From: Sipunculus nudus
Lineage: Eukaryota > Annelida > Sipuncula > Golfingiida > Sipunculidae
Length of the DNA stretch: 64,000 nt
Direction of reading: 5' to 3'
Assembly: GCA_026874595.1 (NCBI GenBank)
Contig: CM049318.1
Location: 16,480,241 to 16,544,240, forward strand
Below, piece after piece: positions 10,838 to 24,673 of the stretch. Each line of letters starts with the position of its first letter. Position 1 is the first letter of the stretch. Position numbers and translations under genes: made by a program. Below the pieces are notes generated by a model, which was not told the DNA's origin, made no database searches, and saw nothing but the letters and a program-made list of their open reading frames with translations.

Positions 10838-10851
10838 GTAACCATGGTAAC
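10838..10851. promoter_or_regulatory. RFX X-box match (representative)
   Basis: GTAACCATGGTAAC fits the published X-box consensus GTNRCC-N(0-3)-RGYAAC at every fixed position with a 2-base spacer. It is present once per full unit and at several spacer sites (about 2696, 5797, 6543 and 8473); those at 1951 and 4621 are degenerate. RFX factors bind such sites in animals, for example in ciliary gene promoters. Binding here is not shown. Confidence 0.4.
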
Positions 10852-10979
10852 AGCGAAATGAGGCAATTTTGCAGTGTTGGAAGTGGCCATGCAGTGGCAA
10901 ATAAAACGGGCTACAGATTAGGTGCCTACGGCTATTTTTGACGAAGGTATGAAGAAAAAACCGTTTTTGAGCTTTTTGG

Positions 10980-11000
10980 TGACCCTGACCTTGACCCTAG
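10980..11000 (-). promoter_or_regulatory. Half-site cluster of the unit (representative)
   Basis: TGACCC, TGACCT and TGACCC are contiguous from 10980 to 10997, giving DR0 repeats of AGGTCA-like half-sites. In all units other than type a, a fourth TTGACC follows after one base, making a DR1-like pair. Confidence 0.33.
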
Positions 11001-13722
11001 ACCGATCATGACCAAAAACAATAGGCTCCGAGAAGAACCGATCATACACTCTATCTATAAGTTTCAGGACGATTGGTGCAAAATTGTGACCTGTAGAGCG
11101 GGGACATACAGACAAACAAACAAACGGAACTGATCAACATACTTGTCGAAATCTCTGATTCCGGCAAGCAATAAACTATAACGCGACAGAAATGGCAAAC
11201 CGGCCCGCAAAGAGTGCCTGTGGTCACTTATTTTATACGGCGAACGCTATAATTTTTGCAGTCACGGGAAAGCGTGTCTGTCTTTCATACTAAAACGCGT
11301 GCATGCATGCGTGATGGCATATGTATTGGTGCATGCGGTTTTTAATTTTTACAAAGTTGCTAAAATTTGTGGGGACCGTGTATGATTAAACAAAAGAGGT
11401 CATGGGCAGAAAGGCCATGAAACGCCAATTCATATGGTGTACAGTTTATGTACCTAAAATGTGTACTTTTGGAGATATGGTTAAACAATGATAGTAGGTA
11501 CGGGGTTGCAGTGCAGCGCCCCCTAGCGGTAATTTTCCAAAAACTGAACAATTGCTTTCGAGATATTAGTGTATGACGTAACATGTATCAGTTTCAAAAG
11601 GATGCCTGCATATCTGTGGCCTATAGGGCATGTCACCGTGAAATCGCGAAATCTCATTCGACGAGAAACGGTGCGAGATATTGCAAGATTTTTGGTTGGA
11701 TCACCGAGAACTCACCAAGGGCTACAAGATGCAAAAATTTTGACCTCTCTAGCATAAAAACTGACAGAGTTAGAAGCTGAAAACTGCATATTTTCAAAAT
11801 TCAAAGGTTTTACCCCAAAAATAGAGAAATCTGGCAATAGCGCACTTTGGCACCTATGCGCAAAAACAAGCCCATGGACCCTAGTTTAAGGTGCTGTGAT
11901 GGAAATGGCCCAATGTTTAATAGTTCTGGAGGTATAGCACCAAAACAAATTTTCATGTTTTTTCATCTGCAACGCCCCCTGGCGGCCATTTCCAAAATCT
12001 GAAAAACCCGTTTCGAGATATTCTTATGTTACATAAAATATCTCAGAATCAGTAAAATTGCTGCAAATTTGAAAAATATCAGGAAATTCCATGATTTCTC
12101 CCCAAAATTGCGTAACCATGGTAACAGCGAAATGAGGCAATTTTGCAGTGTTGGAAGTGGCCATGCAGTGGCAAATAAAACGGGCTACAGATTAGGTGCC
12201 TACGGCTATTTTTGACGAAGGTATGAAGAAAAAACCGTTTTTGAGCTTTTTGGTGACCCTGACCTTGACCCTAGACCGATCATGACCAAAAACAATAGGC
12301 TCCGAGAAGAACCGATCATACACTCTATCTATAAGTTTCAGGACGATTGGTGCAAAATTGTGACCTGTAGAGCGGGGACATACAGACAAACAAACAAACG
12401 GAACTGATCAACATACTTGTCGAAATCTCTGATTCCGGCAAGCAATAAACTATAACGCGACAGAAATGGCAAACCGGCCCGCAAAGAGTGCCTGTGGTCA
12501 CTTATTTTATACGGCGAACGCTATAATTTTTGCAGTCACGGGAAAGCGTGTCTGTCTTTCATACTAAAACGCGTGCATGCATGCGTGATGGCATATGTAT
12601 TGGTGCATGCGGTTTTTAATTTTTACAAAGTTGCTAAAATTTGTGGGGACCGTGTATGATTAAACAAAAGAGGTCATGGGCAGAAAGGCCATGAAACGCC
12701 AATTCATATGGTGTACAGTTTATGTACCTAAAATGTGTACTTTTGGAGATATGGTTAAACAATGATAGTAGGTACGGGGTTGCAGTGCAGCGCCCCCTAG
12801 CGGTAATTTTCCAAAAACTGAACAATTGCTTTCGAGATATTAGTGTATGACGTAACATGTATCAGTTTCAAAAGGATGCCTGCATATCTGTGGCCTATAG
12901 GGCATGTCACCGTGAAATCGCGAAATCTCATTCGACGAGAAACGGTGCGAGATATTGCAAGATTTTTGGTTGGATCACCGAGAACTCACCAAGGGCTACA
13001 AGATGCAAAAATTTTGACCTCTCTAGCATAAAAACTGACAGAGTTAGAAGCTGAAAACTGCATATTTTCAAAATTCAAAGGTTTTACCCCAAAAATAGAG
13101 AAATCTGGCAATAGCGCACTTTGGCACCTATGCGCAAAAACAAGCCCATGGACCCTAGTTTAAGGTGCTGTGATGGAAATGGCCCAATGTTTAATAGTTC
13201 TGGAGGTATAGCACCAAAACAAATTTTCATGTTTTTTCATCTGCAACGCCCCCTGGCGGCCATTTCCAAAATCTGAAAAACCCGTTTCGAGATATTCTTA
13301 TGTTACATAAAATATCTCAGAATCAGTAAAATTGCTGCAAATTTGAAAAATATCAGGAAATTCCATGATTTCTCCCCAAAATTGCGTAACCATGGTAACA
13401 GCGAAATGAGGCAATTTTGCAGTGTTGGAAGTGGCCATGCAGTGGCAAATAAAACGGGCTACAGATTAGGTGCCTACGGCTATTTTTGACGAAGGTATGA
13501 AGAAAAAACCGTTTTTGAGCTTTTTGGTGACCCTGACCTTGACCCTAGACCGATCATGACCAAAAACAATAGGCTCCGAGAAGAACCGATCATACACTCT
13601 ATCTATAAGTTTCAGGACGATTGGTGCAAAATTGTGACCTGTAGAGCGGGGACATACAGACAAACAAACAAACGGAACTGATCAACATACTTGTCGAAAT
13701 CTCTGATTCCGGCAAGCAATAA

Positions 13723-14996
13723 ACTATAACGCGACAGAAATGGCAAACCGGCCCGCAAAGAGTGCCTGTGGTCACTTATTTTATACGGCGAACGCTATAA
13801 TTTTTGCAGTCACGGGAAAGCGTGTCTGTCTTTCATACTAAAACGCGTGCATGCATGCGTGATGGCATATGTATTGGTGCATGCGGTTTTTAATTTTTAC
13901 AAAGTTGCTAAAATTTGTGGGGACCGTGTATGATTAAACAAAAGAGGTCATGGGCAGAAAGGCCATGAAACGCCAATTCATATGGTGTACAGTTTATGTA
14001 CCTAAAATGTGTACTTTTGGAGATATGGTTAAACAATGATAGTAGGTACGGGGTTGCAGTGCAGCGCCCCCTAGCGGTAATTTTCCAAAAACTGAACAAT
14101 TGCTTTCGAGATATTAGTGTATGACGTAACATGTATCAGTTTCAAAAGGATGCCTGCATATCTGTGGCCTATAGGGCATGTCACCGTGAAATCGCGAAAT
14201 CTCATTCGACGAGAAACGGTGCGAGATATTGCAAGATTTTTGGTTGGATCACCGAGAACTCACCAAGGGCTACAAGATGCAAAAATTTTGACCTCTCTAG
14301 CATAAAAACTGACAGAGTTAGAAGCTGAAAACTGCATATTTTCAAAATTCAAAGGTTTTACCCCAAAAATAGAGAAATCTGGCAATAGCGCACTTTGGCA
14401 CCTATGCGCAAAAACAAGCCCATGGACCCTAGTTTAAGGTGCTGTGATGGAAATGGCCCAATGTTTAATAGTTCTGGAGGTATAGCACCAAAACAAATTT
14501 TCATGTTTTTTCATCTGCAACGCCCCCTGGCGGCCATTTCCAAAATCTGCAAAACCCGTTTCGAGATATTCTTATGTTACATAAAATATCTCAGAATCCG
14601 TAAAATTGCTGCAAATTTGAAAAATATCACGAAATTCCATGATTTCTCCCCAAAATTGCGTAACCATGGTAACAGCGAAATGAGGCAATTTTGCAGTGTT
14701 GGAAGTGGCCATGCAGTGGCAAATAAAACGGGCTACAGATTAGGTGCCTACGGCTATTTTTGACGAAGGTATGAAGAAAAAACCGTTTTCGAGCTTTTTG
14801 GTGACCCTGACCTTGACCCTTGACCGATCATGACCAAAAACAATAGGCTCCGAGAAGAACCGATTATACACTCTATCTATAAGTATCAGGACGATTGGTG
14901 CAAAATTGTGGCCTGTAGAGCGGGGACATACAGACAAACAAACAAACGGAACTGATCAACATACTTGTCGAAATCTCTGATTCCGGCAAGCAACAA
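13723..14996. repeat. Chimeric a/b unit
   Basis: The left part carries type a markers (GTATTGGTGC, AGATATTGC, and AACAAGCC at about 14413). The right part carries type b markers (TCTGCAAAACCC at about 14547, ATCCGTAAAA, ATATCACG, TTGACCCTTG, and a terminal CAACAA). The switch lies between about 14416 and 14549, an interval that contains CTCF-like site 2. This is the footprint of an unequal exchange or gene conversion. Confidence 0.85.
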
Positions 14997-17900
14997 ACTA
15001 TAACGCGACAGAAATGGCAAACCGGCCCGCAAAGAGTGCCTGTGGTCACTTATTTTATACGGCGAACGCTATAATTTTTGCAGTCACGGGAAAGCGTGTC
15101 TGTCTTTCATACTAAAACGCGTGCATGCATGCGTGATGGCATATGTATTTGTGCATGCGGGTTTTAATTTTTACAAAGTTGCTAAAAATTTGCGGGGACC
15201 GTGTATGATTAAACAAAAGAGGTCATGGGCAGAAAGGCCATGAAACGCCAATTCATATGGTGTGCAGTTTATGTACCTAAAATGTGTAGTTTTGGAGATA
15301 TGGTTAAACAATGATAGTAGGTACGGGGTTGCAGTGCAGCGCCCCCTAGCGGTAATTTTCCAAAAACTGAACAATGTCTTTCGAGATATTAGTGTATGAC
15401 GTAACATGTATCAGTTTCAAAAGGATGCCTGCATATCTGTGGCCTATAGGGCATGTCACCGTGAAATCGCGAAATCTCATTCGACGAGAAACGGTGCGAG
15501 ATTTTGCAAGATTTTTGGTGGGATCAGCGAGAACTCACCAAGGGCTACAAGATGCAAAAATTTGGACCTCTCTAGCATAAAAACTGACAGAGCTAGAAGC
15601 TGAAAACTGCATATTTTCAAAATTCAAAGGTTTTACCCCAAAAATAGAGAAATCTGGCAATAGCGCACTTTGGCACCTATGCGCAAAAATAAGCCCATGG
15701 ACCCTAGTTTAAGGTGCTGTGATGGAAATGGCCCAATGTTTAATAGTTCTGGAGGTATAGCACCAAAACAAATTTTCATGTTTTTTCATCTGCAACGCCC
15801 CCTGGCGGCCATTTCCAAAATCTGCAAAACCCGTTTCGAGATATTCTTATGTTACATAAAATATCTCAGAATCCGTAAAATTGCTGCAAATTTGAAAAAT
15901 ATCACGAAATTCCATGATTTCTCCCCAAAATTGCGTAACCATGGTAACAGCGAAATGAGGCAATTTTGCAGTGTTGGAAGTGGCCATGCAGTGGCAAATA
16001 AAACGGGCTACAGATTAGGTGCCTACGGCTATTTTTGACGAAGGTATGAAGAAAAAACCGTTTTCGAGCTTTTTGGTGACCCTGACCTTGACCCTTGACC
16101 GATCATGACCAAAAACAATAGGCTCCGAGAAGAACCGATTATACACTCTATCTATAAGTATCAGGACGATTGGTGCAAAATTGTGGCCTGTAGAGCGGGG
16201 ACATACAGACAAACAAACAAACGGAACTGATCAACATACTTGTCGAAATCTCTGATTCCGGCAAGCAACAAACTATAACGCGACAGAAATGGCAAACCGG
16301 CCCGCAAAGAGTGCCTGTGGTCACTTATTTTATACGGCGAACGCTATAATTTTTGCAGTCACGGGAAAGCGTGTCTGTCTTTCATACTAAAACGCGTGCA
16401 TGCATGCGTGATGGCATATGTATTTGTGCATGCGGGTTTTAATTTTTACAAAGTTGCTAAAAATTTGCGGGGACCGTGTATGATTAAACAAAAGAGGTCA
16501 TGGGCAGAAAGGCCATGAAACGCCAATTCATATGGTGTGCAGTTTATGTACCTAAAATGTGTAGTTTTGGAGATATGGTTAAACAATGATAGTAGGTACG
16601 GGGTTGCAGTGCAGCGCCCCCTAGCGGTAATTTTCCAAAAACTGAACAATGTCTTTCGAGATATTAGTGTATGACGTAACATGTATCAGTTTCAAAAGGA
16701 TGCCTGCATATCTGTGGCCTATAGGGCATGTCACCGTGAAATCGCGAAATCTCATTCGACGAGAAACGGTGCGAGATTTTGCAAGATTTTTGGTGGGATC
16801 AGCGAGAACTCACCAAGGGCTACAAGATGCAAAAATTTGGACCTCTCTAGCATAAAAACTGACAGAGCTAGAAGCTGAAAACTGCATATTTTCAAAATTC
16901 AAAGGTTTTACCCCAAAAATAGAGAAATCTGGCAATAGCGCACTTTGGCACCTATGCGCAAAAATAAGCCCATGGACCCTAGTTTAAGGTGCTGTGATGG
17001 AAATGGCCCAATGTTTAATAGTTCTGGAGGTATAGCACCAAAACAAATTTTCATGTTTTTTCATCTGCAACGCCCCCTGGCGGCCATTTCCAAAATCTGC
17101 AAAACCCGTTTCGAGATATTCTTATGTTACATAAAATATCTCAGAATCCGTAAAATTGCTGCAAATTTGAAAAATATCACGAAATTCCATGATTTCTCCC
17201 CAAAATTGCGTAACCATGGTAACAGCGAAATGAGGCAATTTTGCAGTGTTGGAAGTGGCCATGCAGTGGCAAATAAAACGGGCTACAGATTAGGTGCCTA
17301 CGGCTATTTTTGACGAAGGTATGAAGAAAAAACCGTTTTCGAGCTTTTTGGTGACCCTGACCTTGACCCTTGACCGATCATGACCAAAAACAATAGGCTC
17401 CGAGAAGAACCGATTATACACTCTATCTATAAGTATCAGGACGATTGGTGCAAAATTGTGGCCTGTAGAGTGGGGACATACAGACAAACAAACAAACGGA
17501 ACTGATCAACATACTTGTCGAAATCTCTGATTCCGGCAAGCAACAAACTATAACGCGACAGAAATGGCAAACCGGCCCGCAAAGAGTGCCTGTGGTCACT
17601 TATTTTATACGGCGAACGCTATAATTTTTGCAGTCACGGGAAAGCGTGTCTGTCTTTCATACTAAAACGCGTGCATGCATGCGTGATGGCATATGTATTT
17701 GTGCATGCGGGTTTTAATTTTTACAAAGTTGCTAAAAATTTGCGGGGACCGTGTATGATTAAACAAAAGAGGTCATGGGCAGAAAGGCCATGAAACGCCA
17801 ATTCATATGGTGTGCAGTTTATGTACCTAAAATGTGTAGTTTTGGAGATATGGTTAAACAATGATAGTAGGTACGGGGTTGCAGTGCAGCGCCCCCTAGC

Positions 17901-20900
17901 GGTAATTTTCCAAAAACTGAACAATGTCTTTCGAGATATTAGTGTATGACGTAACATGTATCAGTTTCAAAAGGATGCCTGCATATCTGTGGCCTATAGG
18001 GCATGTCACCGTGAAATCGCGAAATCTCATTCGACGAGAAACGGTGCGAGATTTTGCAAGATTTTTGGTGGGATCAGCGAGAACTCACCAAGGGCTACAA
18101 GATGCAAAAATTTGGACCTCTCTAGCATAAAAACTGACAGAGCTAGAAGCTGAAAACTGCATATTTTCAAAATTCAAAGGTTTTACCCCAAAAATAGAGA
18201 AATCTGGCAATAGCGCACTTTGGCACCTATGCGCAAAAATAAGCCCATGGACCCTAGTTTAAGGTGCTGTGATGGAAATGGCCCAATGTTTAATAGTTCT
18301 GGAGGTATAGCACCAAAACAAATTTTCATGTTTTTTCATCTGCAACGCCCCCTGGCGGCCATTTCCAAAATCTGCAAAACCCGTTTCGAGATATTCTTAT
18401 GTTACATAAAATATCTCAGAATCCGTAAAATTGCTGCAAATTTGAAAAATATCACGAAATTCCATGATTTCTCCCCAAAATTGCGTAACCATGGTAACAG
18501 CGAAATGAGGCAATTTTGCAGTGTTGGAAGTGGCCATGCAGTGGCAAATAAAACGGGCTACAGATTAGGTGCCTACGGCTATTTTTGACGAAGGTATGAA
18601 GAAAAAACCGTTTTCGAGCTTTTTGGTGACCCTGACCTTGACCCTTGACCGATCATGACCAAAAACAATAGGCTCCGAGAAGAACCGATTATACACTCTA
18701 TCTATAAGTATCAGGACGATTGGTGCAAAATTGTGGCCTGTAGAGCGGGGACATACAGACAAACAAACAAACGGAACTGATCAACATACTTGTCGAAATC
18801 TCTGATTCCGGCAAGCAACAAACTATAACGCGACAGAAATGGCAAACCGGCCCGCAAAGAGTGCCTGTGGTCACTTATTTTATACGGCGAACGCTATAAT
18901 TTTTGCAGTCACGGGAAAGCGTGTCTGTCTTTCATACTAAAACGCGTGCATGCATGCGTGATGGCATATGTATTTGTGCATGCGGGTTTTAATTTTTACA
19001 AAGTTGCTAAAAATTTGCGGGGACCGTGTATGATTAAACAAAAGAGGTCATGGGCAGAAAGGCCATGAAACGCCAATTCATATGGTGTGCAGTTTATGTA
19101 CCTAAAATGTGTAGTTTTGGAGATATGGTTAAACAATGATAGTAGGTACGGGGTTGCAGTGCAGCGCCCCCTAGCGGTAATTTTCCAAAAACTGAACAAT
19201 GTCTTTCGAGATATTAGTGTATGACGTAACATGTATCAGTTTCAAAAGGATGCCTGCATATCTGTGGCCTATAGGGCATGTCACCGTGAAATCGCGAAAT
19301 CTCATTCGACGAGAAACGGTGCGAGATTTTGCAAGATTTTTGGTGGGATCAGCGAGAACTCACCAAGGGCTACAAGATGCAAAAATTTGGACCTCTCTAG
19401 CATAAAAACTGACAGAGCTAGAAGCTGAAAACTGCATATTTTCAAAATTCAAAGGTTTTACCCCAAAAATAGAGAAATCTGGCAATAGCGCACTTTGGCA
19501 CCTAGGCGCAAAAATAAGCCCATGGACCCTAGTTTAAGGTGCTGTGATGGAAATGGCCCAATGTTTAATAGTTCTGGAGGTATAGCACCAAAACAAATTT
19601 TCATGTTTTTTCATCTGCAACGCCCCCTGGCGGCCATTTCCAAAATCTGCAAAACCCGTTTCGAGATATTCTTATGTTACATAAAATATCTCAGAATCCG
19701 TAAAATTGCTGCAAATTTGAAAAATATCACGAAATTCCATGATTTCTCCCCAAAATTGCGTAACCATGGTAACAGCGAAATGAGGCAATTTTGCAGTGTT
19801 GGAAGTGGCCATGCAGTGGCAAATAAAACGGGCTACAGATTAGGTGCCTACGGCTATTTTTGACGAAGGTATGAAGAAAAAACCGTTTTCGAGCTTTTTG
19901 GTGACCCTGACCTTGACCCTTGACCGATCATGACCAAAAACAATAGGCTCCGAGAAGAACCGATTATACACTCTATCTATAAGTATCAGGACGATTGGTG
20001 CAAAATTGTGGCCTGTAGAGCGGGGACATACAGACAAACAAACAAACGGAACTGATCAACATACTTGTCGAAATCTCTGATTCCGGCAAGCAACAAACTA
20101 TAACGCGACAGAAATGGCAAACCGGCCCGCAAAGAGTGCCTGTGGTCACTTATTTTATACGGCGAACGCTATAATTTTTGCAGTCACGGGAAAGCGTGTC
20201 TGTCTTTCATACTAAAACGCGTGCATGCATGCGTGATGGCATATGTATTTGTGCATGCGGGTTTTAATTTTTACAAAGTTGCTAAAAATTTGCGGGGACC
20301 GTGTATGATTAAACAAAAGAGGTCATGGGCAGAAAGGCCATGAAACGCCAATTCATATGGTGTGCAGTTTATGTACCTAAAATGTGTAGTTTTGGAGATA
20401 TGGTTAAACAATGATAGTAGGTACGGGGTTGCAGTGCAGCGCCCCCTAGCGGTAATTTTCCAAAAACTGAACAATGTCTTTCGAGATATTAGTGTATGAC
20501 GTAACATGTATCAGTTTCAAAAGGATGCCTGCATATCTGTGGCCTATAGGGCATGTCACCGTGAAATCGCGAAATCTCATTCGACGAGAAACGGTGCGAG
20601 ATTTTGCAAGATTTTTGGTGGGATCAGCGAGAACTCACCAAGGGCTACAAGATGCAAAAATTTGGACCTCTCTAGCATAAAAACTGACAGAGCTAGAAGC
20701 TGAAAACTGCATATTTTCAAAATTCAAAGGTTTTACCCCAAAAATAGAGAAATCTGGCAATAGCGCACTTTGGCACCTAGGCGCAAAAATAAGCCCATGG
20801 ACCCTAGTTTAAGGTGCTGTGATGGAAATGGCCCAATGTTTAATAGTTCTGGAGGTATAGCACCAAAACAAATTTTCATGTTTTTTCATCTGCAACGCCC

Positions 20901-21371
20901 CCTGGCGGCCATTTCCAAAATCTGCAAAACCCGTTTCGAGATATTCTTATGTTACATAAAATATCTCAGAATCCGTAAAATTGCTGCAAATTTGAAAAAT
21001 ATCACGAAATTCCATGATTTCTCCCCAAAATTGCGTAACCATGGTAACAGCGAAATGAGGCAATTTTGCAGTGTTGGAAGTGGCCATGCAGTGGCAAATA
21101 AAACGGGCTACAGATTAGGTGCCTACGGCTATTTTTGACGAAGGTATGAAGAAAAAACCGTTTTCGAGCTTTTTGGTGACCCTGACCTTGACCCTTGACC
21201 GATCATGACCAAAAACAATAGGCTCCGAGAAGAACCGATTATACACTCTATCTATAAGTATCAGGACGATTGGTGCAAAATTGTGGCCTGTAGAGCGGGG
21301 ACATACAGACAAACAAACAAACGGAACTGATCAACATACTTGTCGAAATCTCTGATTCCGGCAAGCAACAA
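14997..21371. repeat. Five 'type b' units (1,275 bp)
   Basis: Markers are GTATTTGTGCATGCGGG, GAACAATGTCTTTCG, TGGGATCAGCGAG, AGAGCTAGAAG and TAAGTATCAGGACG. The last two (starts 18822 and 20097) share the CCTAGGCGC variant with the partial unit at the window start. The unit starting at 16272 has a private change (GTAGAGTGGGG, near 17470). Confidence 0.92.
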
Positions 21372-21670
21372 ACATACGCGGGTGATCAACATGCTTGCGA
21401 AAATCGAAGATTTCCGGCAAGCAACAAACAGACATACGCAACTGAGCAATATGCTTGCCGAAATCTTTGATTCCGGCAAGCAACAAACAGACAAACAGAC
21501 ATACGCAACTGAGTAACATGCTTGCCGAAATCTTTGATTCCGGCAAGCAACAAACATACGGAACTGACCAACATACTTGCGAAAATCGAAGATTTCCGGC
21601 AAGTAACAAACAGACATACGCAACTGAGCAATATGCTTGCCGAAATCGAAGATTTCCGGCAAGCAATAAA
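21315..21670. repeat. Hairpin microrepeat array, spacer copy 2
   Basis: Six hairpins as at 1142-1497, shifted by 20,173. It sits at the exact junction of array 1 and spacer copy 2. Confidence 0.88.
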
Positions 21671-21802
21671 GTTGTGACTGTGCCTCCAACATGTATGATA
21701 ATAGACAGGGCCTGGAAAGGCCGTCACGCACCGCTGCACACGCCGGCCGCCCACCGTAGGGACCCTGCCGGCACTTGCGGCGACGGCACGTGACTTCGTG
21801 GT
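21671..21802. repeat. GC-rich 132-bp block, left, spacer copy 2
   Basis: Counterpart of 1498-1629, same length and ending CTTCGTGGT. Confidence 0.84.
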
Positions 21803-23390
21803 TTGGTGAAACACGGCGCGAGATTTGACGAGACTTACAATGCGACCCCTGAATGTGACTGCGAGTGTCCGACGCTATCCGGCGCTGCAGACCATGTGTC
21901 TGTGGCGTAAAAATGACAGAATTATAGGCATTTCTTTGAATGGTCACGTGTTCTCGTTTCACGAGAAACGGTGCGAGATATGACGAGACTTGCGATTGAA
22001 TGACTAAGAACTAGACGGATGCTGTCTAACGCCGAAAACCAGACCTTTCTATGGCAAATATCAACAGAGATAGAAGCAGGTAAACTTCGTATTTTCAAGT
22101 TGTCACGTTTTACCCCAAAATTTGGTAACCATGGTAAAGGCAGTACAAAGCTACATGTGCGGAGGAATAAGCCAATGTTCCTACTTTCAGATACCACAAA
22201 AAAAATGGTGTCACGTTTAATATTTTTTGAGATATTGCAGAAAAATGATATGTTACAGTGTTTCAGGTACCACGCCCCCTGGTGGCTATTTCCAAAAAAT
22301 GAAAAACTGATTTCGAGATATTTATAAATAACACAAAATATATCAATTTCAAAGCCATTGTTAAAAAAAATGCAACCTGTAGGTCATATTTAATGAAATC
22401 TCGAAGACTCTCGTTTGACGAGAAACGGTGCGAGATTTTGCAAGATTTTTGATTGGACCACCGAGAACTCACCAAGGGCTACAAGATGCAAAAAAATTGA
22501 CCTCTCCAGCATAAAAACTGACAGAGTTAGAAGCTGAAAACTGCATATATTCATTATTCAAAAGTTTTACCCCAAAAGTAGAGAAATCTGGCAAAAGCGC
22601 ACTTTGGCACCTATGCGCAAAAATAAGCCCATGGACCCCAGTTGAAGGTGCTGTGATGGAAATGGCCCAATGTTTAATAGTTCTGGAGGTATAGCACCAA
22701 AACAAATGTTCATGTTTTTTCATCTGCAACGCCCCCTGGCGGCCATTTCCAAAATCTGAAAAAACAATTTCGAGATATTCTTGTGTTACATAAAATATAT
22801 CAGAATCAGTACGATTGCTGCAAATTTGAAAAATATCACGAAATTCCATGATTTCTCCCCAAAATTGCGTAACCATGGTAACAGCAAATTTAAGTTAGCT
22901 ACATGTCAAAAGAAAGGCCAGGTGATGACGAAAAAAATGAGCTATTGCAGAAGTGGATAAGCCTATTTATGGCGAAGTTATAGTGCAAAAACCGTTAACC
23001 ATACCTGTCGTGACCTTGACCTTTGACCTTTGACCTATTTTAACCAAAAACAATAGGGGACCTAGAAATTATGTTTTTCATCATCCCTGCAAGTTTCAAG
23101 GTGATTGTGGCAAAATTGTGGCCAGGAGAGTGCAGACAAACAAACAAACTAGACGACCATAGGTCGAACGCTTGCCGGAAATCGGAAGTGAAACACAGAT
23201 GGACAGACAGAACATATTGTCGGTTTTCTATTAATGGAATGACTCTCAGGTACATTGCTGAGAATATGTGGCCCGTAGAATGACATATGAGACAAAAGAA
23301 CAGGCAAGCAGACAAAGCTGACTACAAAAGACGAACGGACAGACATACTGACTTTGTGAGACAAGATTGACACCAGATGACTTAACCTAG

Positions 23391-24673
23391 TTATGGAGAA
23401 GATTCAAAGGAAGAAAATGAGTTATAATTTATGTAATTTAGATTTATAGTTTTGGAGGTATGGCGAATTAATGATATACTTGGGAGGTTCGACTGTAGCG
23501 CCCTCTAGCGGACATATTCCGAAGACGACAAATGCATTTCGTATTATTAGTGTATGACATGAGATGTCCCAGTTTCAAAAGGATTCCGTCAAAGCTATGG
23601 CCTATAGAATGCTATATGTAAGGCGTAAGAACCAGCAAGCAGGCGACTTTGAGGATAACGGACAAACAGATGGACACACTGACAAAGTGATAGAAGATTG
23701 AAACCAGATGCCTTAATCAAGTTATGGAGAAGACTCAAAGGAAAAGAATAAGCTATAGTTTATGTAACTATGGCTTTTGGTGTAGAGATATGGCCAATAC
23801 AATGGTATGTGTGTGAGGGTCGTGTGCAGCGCCCACTAGTGGCTATATCCAGAAAATGAAAAATTTATTTCTAGATATTAATGTAAGACATAAGATGTAA
23901 TAGTTTCAAAAGGATTCCTTCAAAACTGTGGCCTATAGAATGCTATATGTGAGACGCAAAAACCAGCAAGCAGGCGAATTTGAGGACAACTGACAAACAG
24001 ACGGACACACTGACAAAGTGACTCAAGATTGAGTCCAGATGACTACTCCAGGTTATGGAGAAGACTCAAAGGAAGAAAAAAGCTACAGTTTATGTAACTG
24101 AGGTTTATAGTTTTGGAGATATTGCCAAAGCATGATATGTTGGGAGAGGTTCGAGTTCAGCGCCCCCTAGCGGCCATATCCGGAAAATGAAAAATTTGTT
24201 TCGAGATATTAGTGTAAGACTCAAGATGTAATGGTTTCAAAAGGATTCTTTCAAAACTGTGGCCTGTAGAATGCTATATGTGAGACGCAAGAGCAAGCAG
24301 GCGAATTATAGGACAACTGACAAACAGACAGACACACTGACAAAGCATCACAAAATTGTGACCAGATGACTACACTGGGTTATGGAGAAAACTCAGAGGA
24401 AGAAAATAAGCTTTAGTTTATGTAATTGAGGCTTATAATTTCGGAGGTATGGCCAAAATATGATATGTTCGGGAGGTTCGCATCCAGCGCCCCCTAGCGG
24501 CCCTATTCAAAAATTGAAAAAATGATTTCGAGATACTAGTGTAGGACTTATAATATGTCAGTTTCAAAAAGATACCTGCAATAATGTGGCCTTTGGCGCA
24601 AGATGAATGAAATCTCGAAATATCTCTATTCACGAGATATTTTACGAGATACTGCAAGACTTGTAATAAAATC
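23391..24673. repeat. Four ~330-bp modules, set 1 of spacer copy 2
   Basis: Anchors are expected and seen near 23391, 23722, 24053 and 24380, the same periods as at 3218-4500. Confidence 0.86.

Larger units (their letters stand above)
9901..13722. repeat. Three 'type a' units (1,274 bp)
   Basis: Type a units are recognised by GTATTGGTGCATGC, GAACAATTGCTTTCG, GAGATATTGCAAG, CAAAAACAAGCCC and CCCTAGACCG. Order within the unit at 9901: CTCF-like site 1 at 10242-10255, CRE-like TGACGTAA at 10300-10307, CTCF-like site 2 at 10698-10711, X-box at 10838-10851, half-site cluster at 10980-10997, CAGACAAACAAAC run at about 11108-11125, hairpin at 11142-11168. Confidence 0.93.
9035..21371. repeat. Array 1 of the 1,274/1,275-bp satellite
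   Basis: Ten head-to-tail units. A truncated unit (9035-9900, lacking the first 408 bases) is followed by full units starting with ACTATAACGCG at 9901, 11175, 12449, 13723, 14997, 16272, 17547, 18822 and 20097. The first are 1,274 bp, the later ones 1,275 bp. Copies within a variant differ by very few bases, which indicates recent homogenisation. Every unit has the same small ORFs on both strands (62-122 codons), overlapping each other with no codon-level conservation visible. I do not regard them as genes. Confidence 0.96.
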
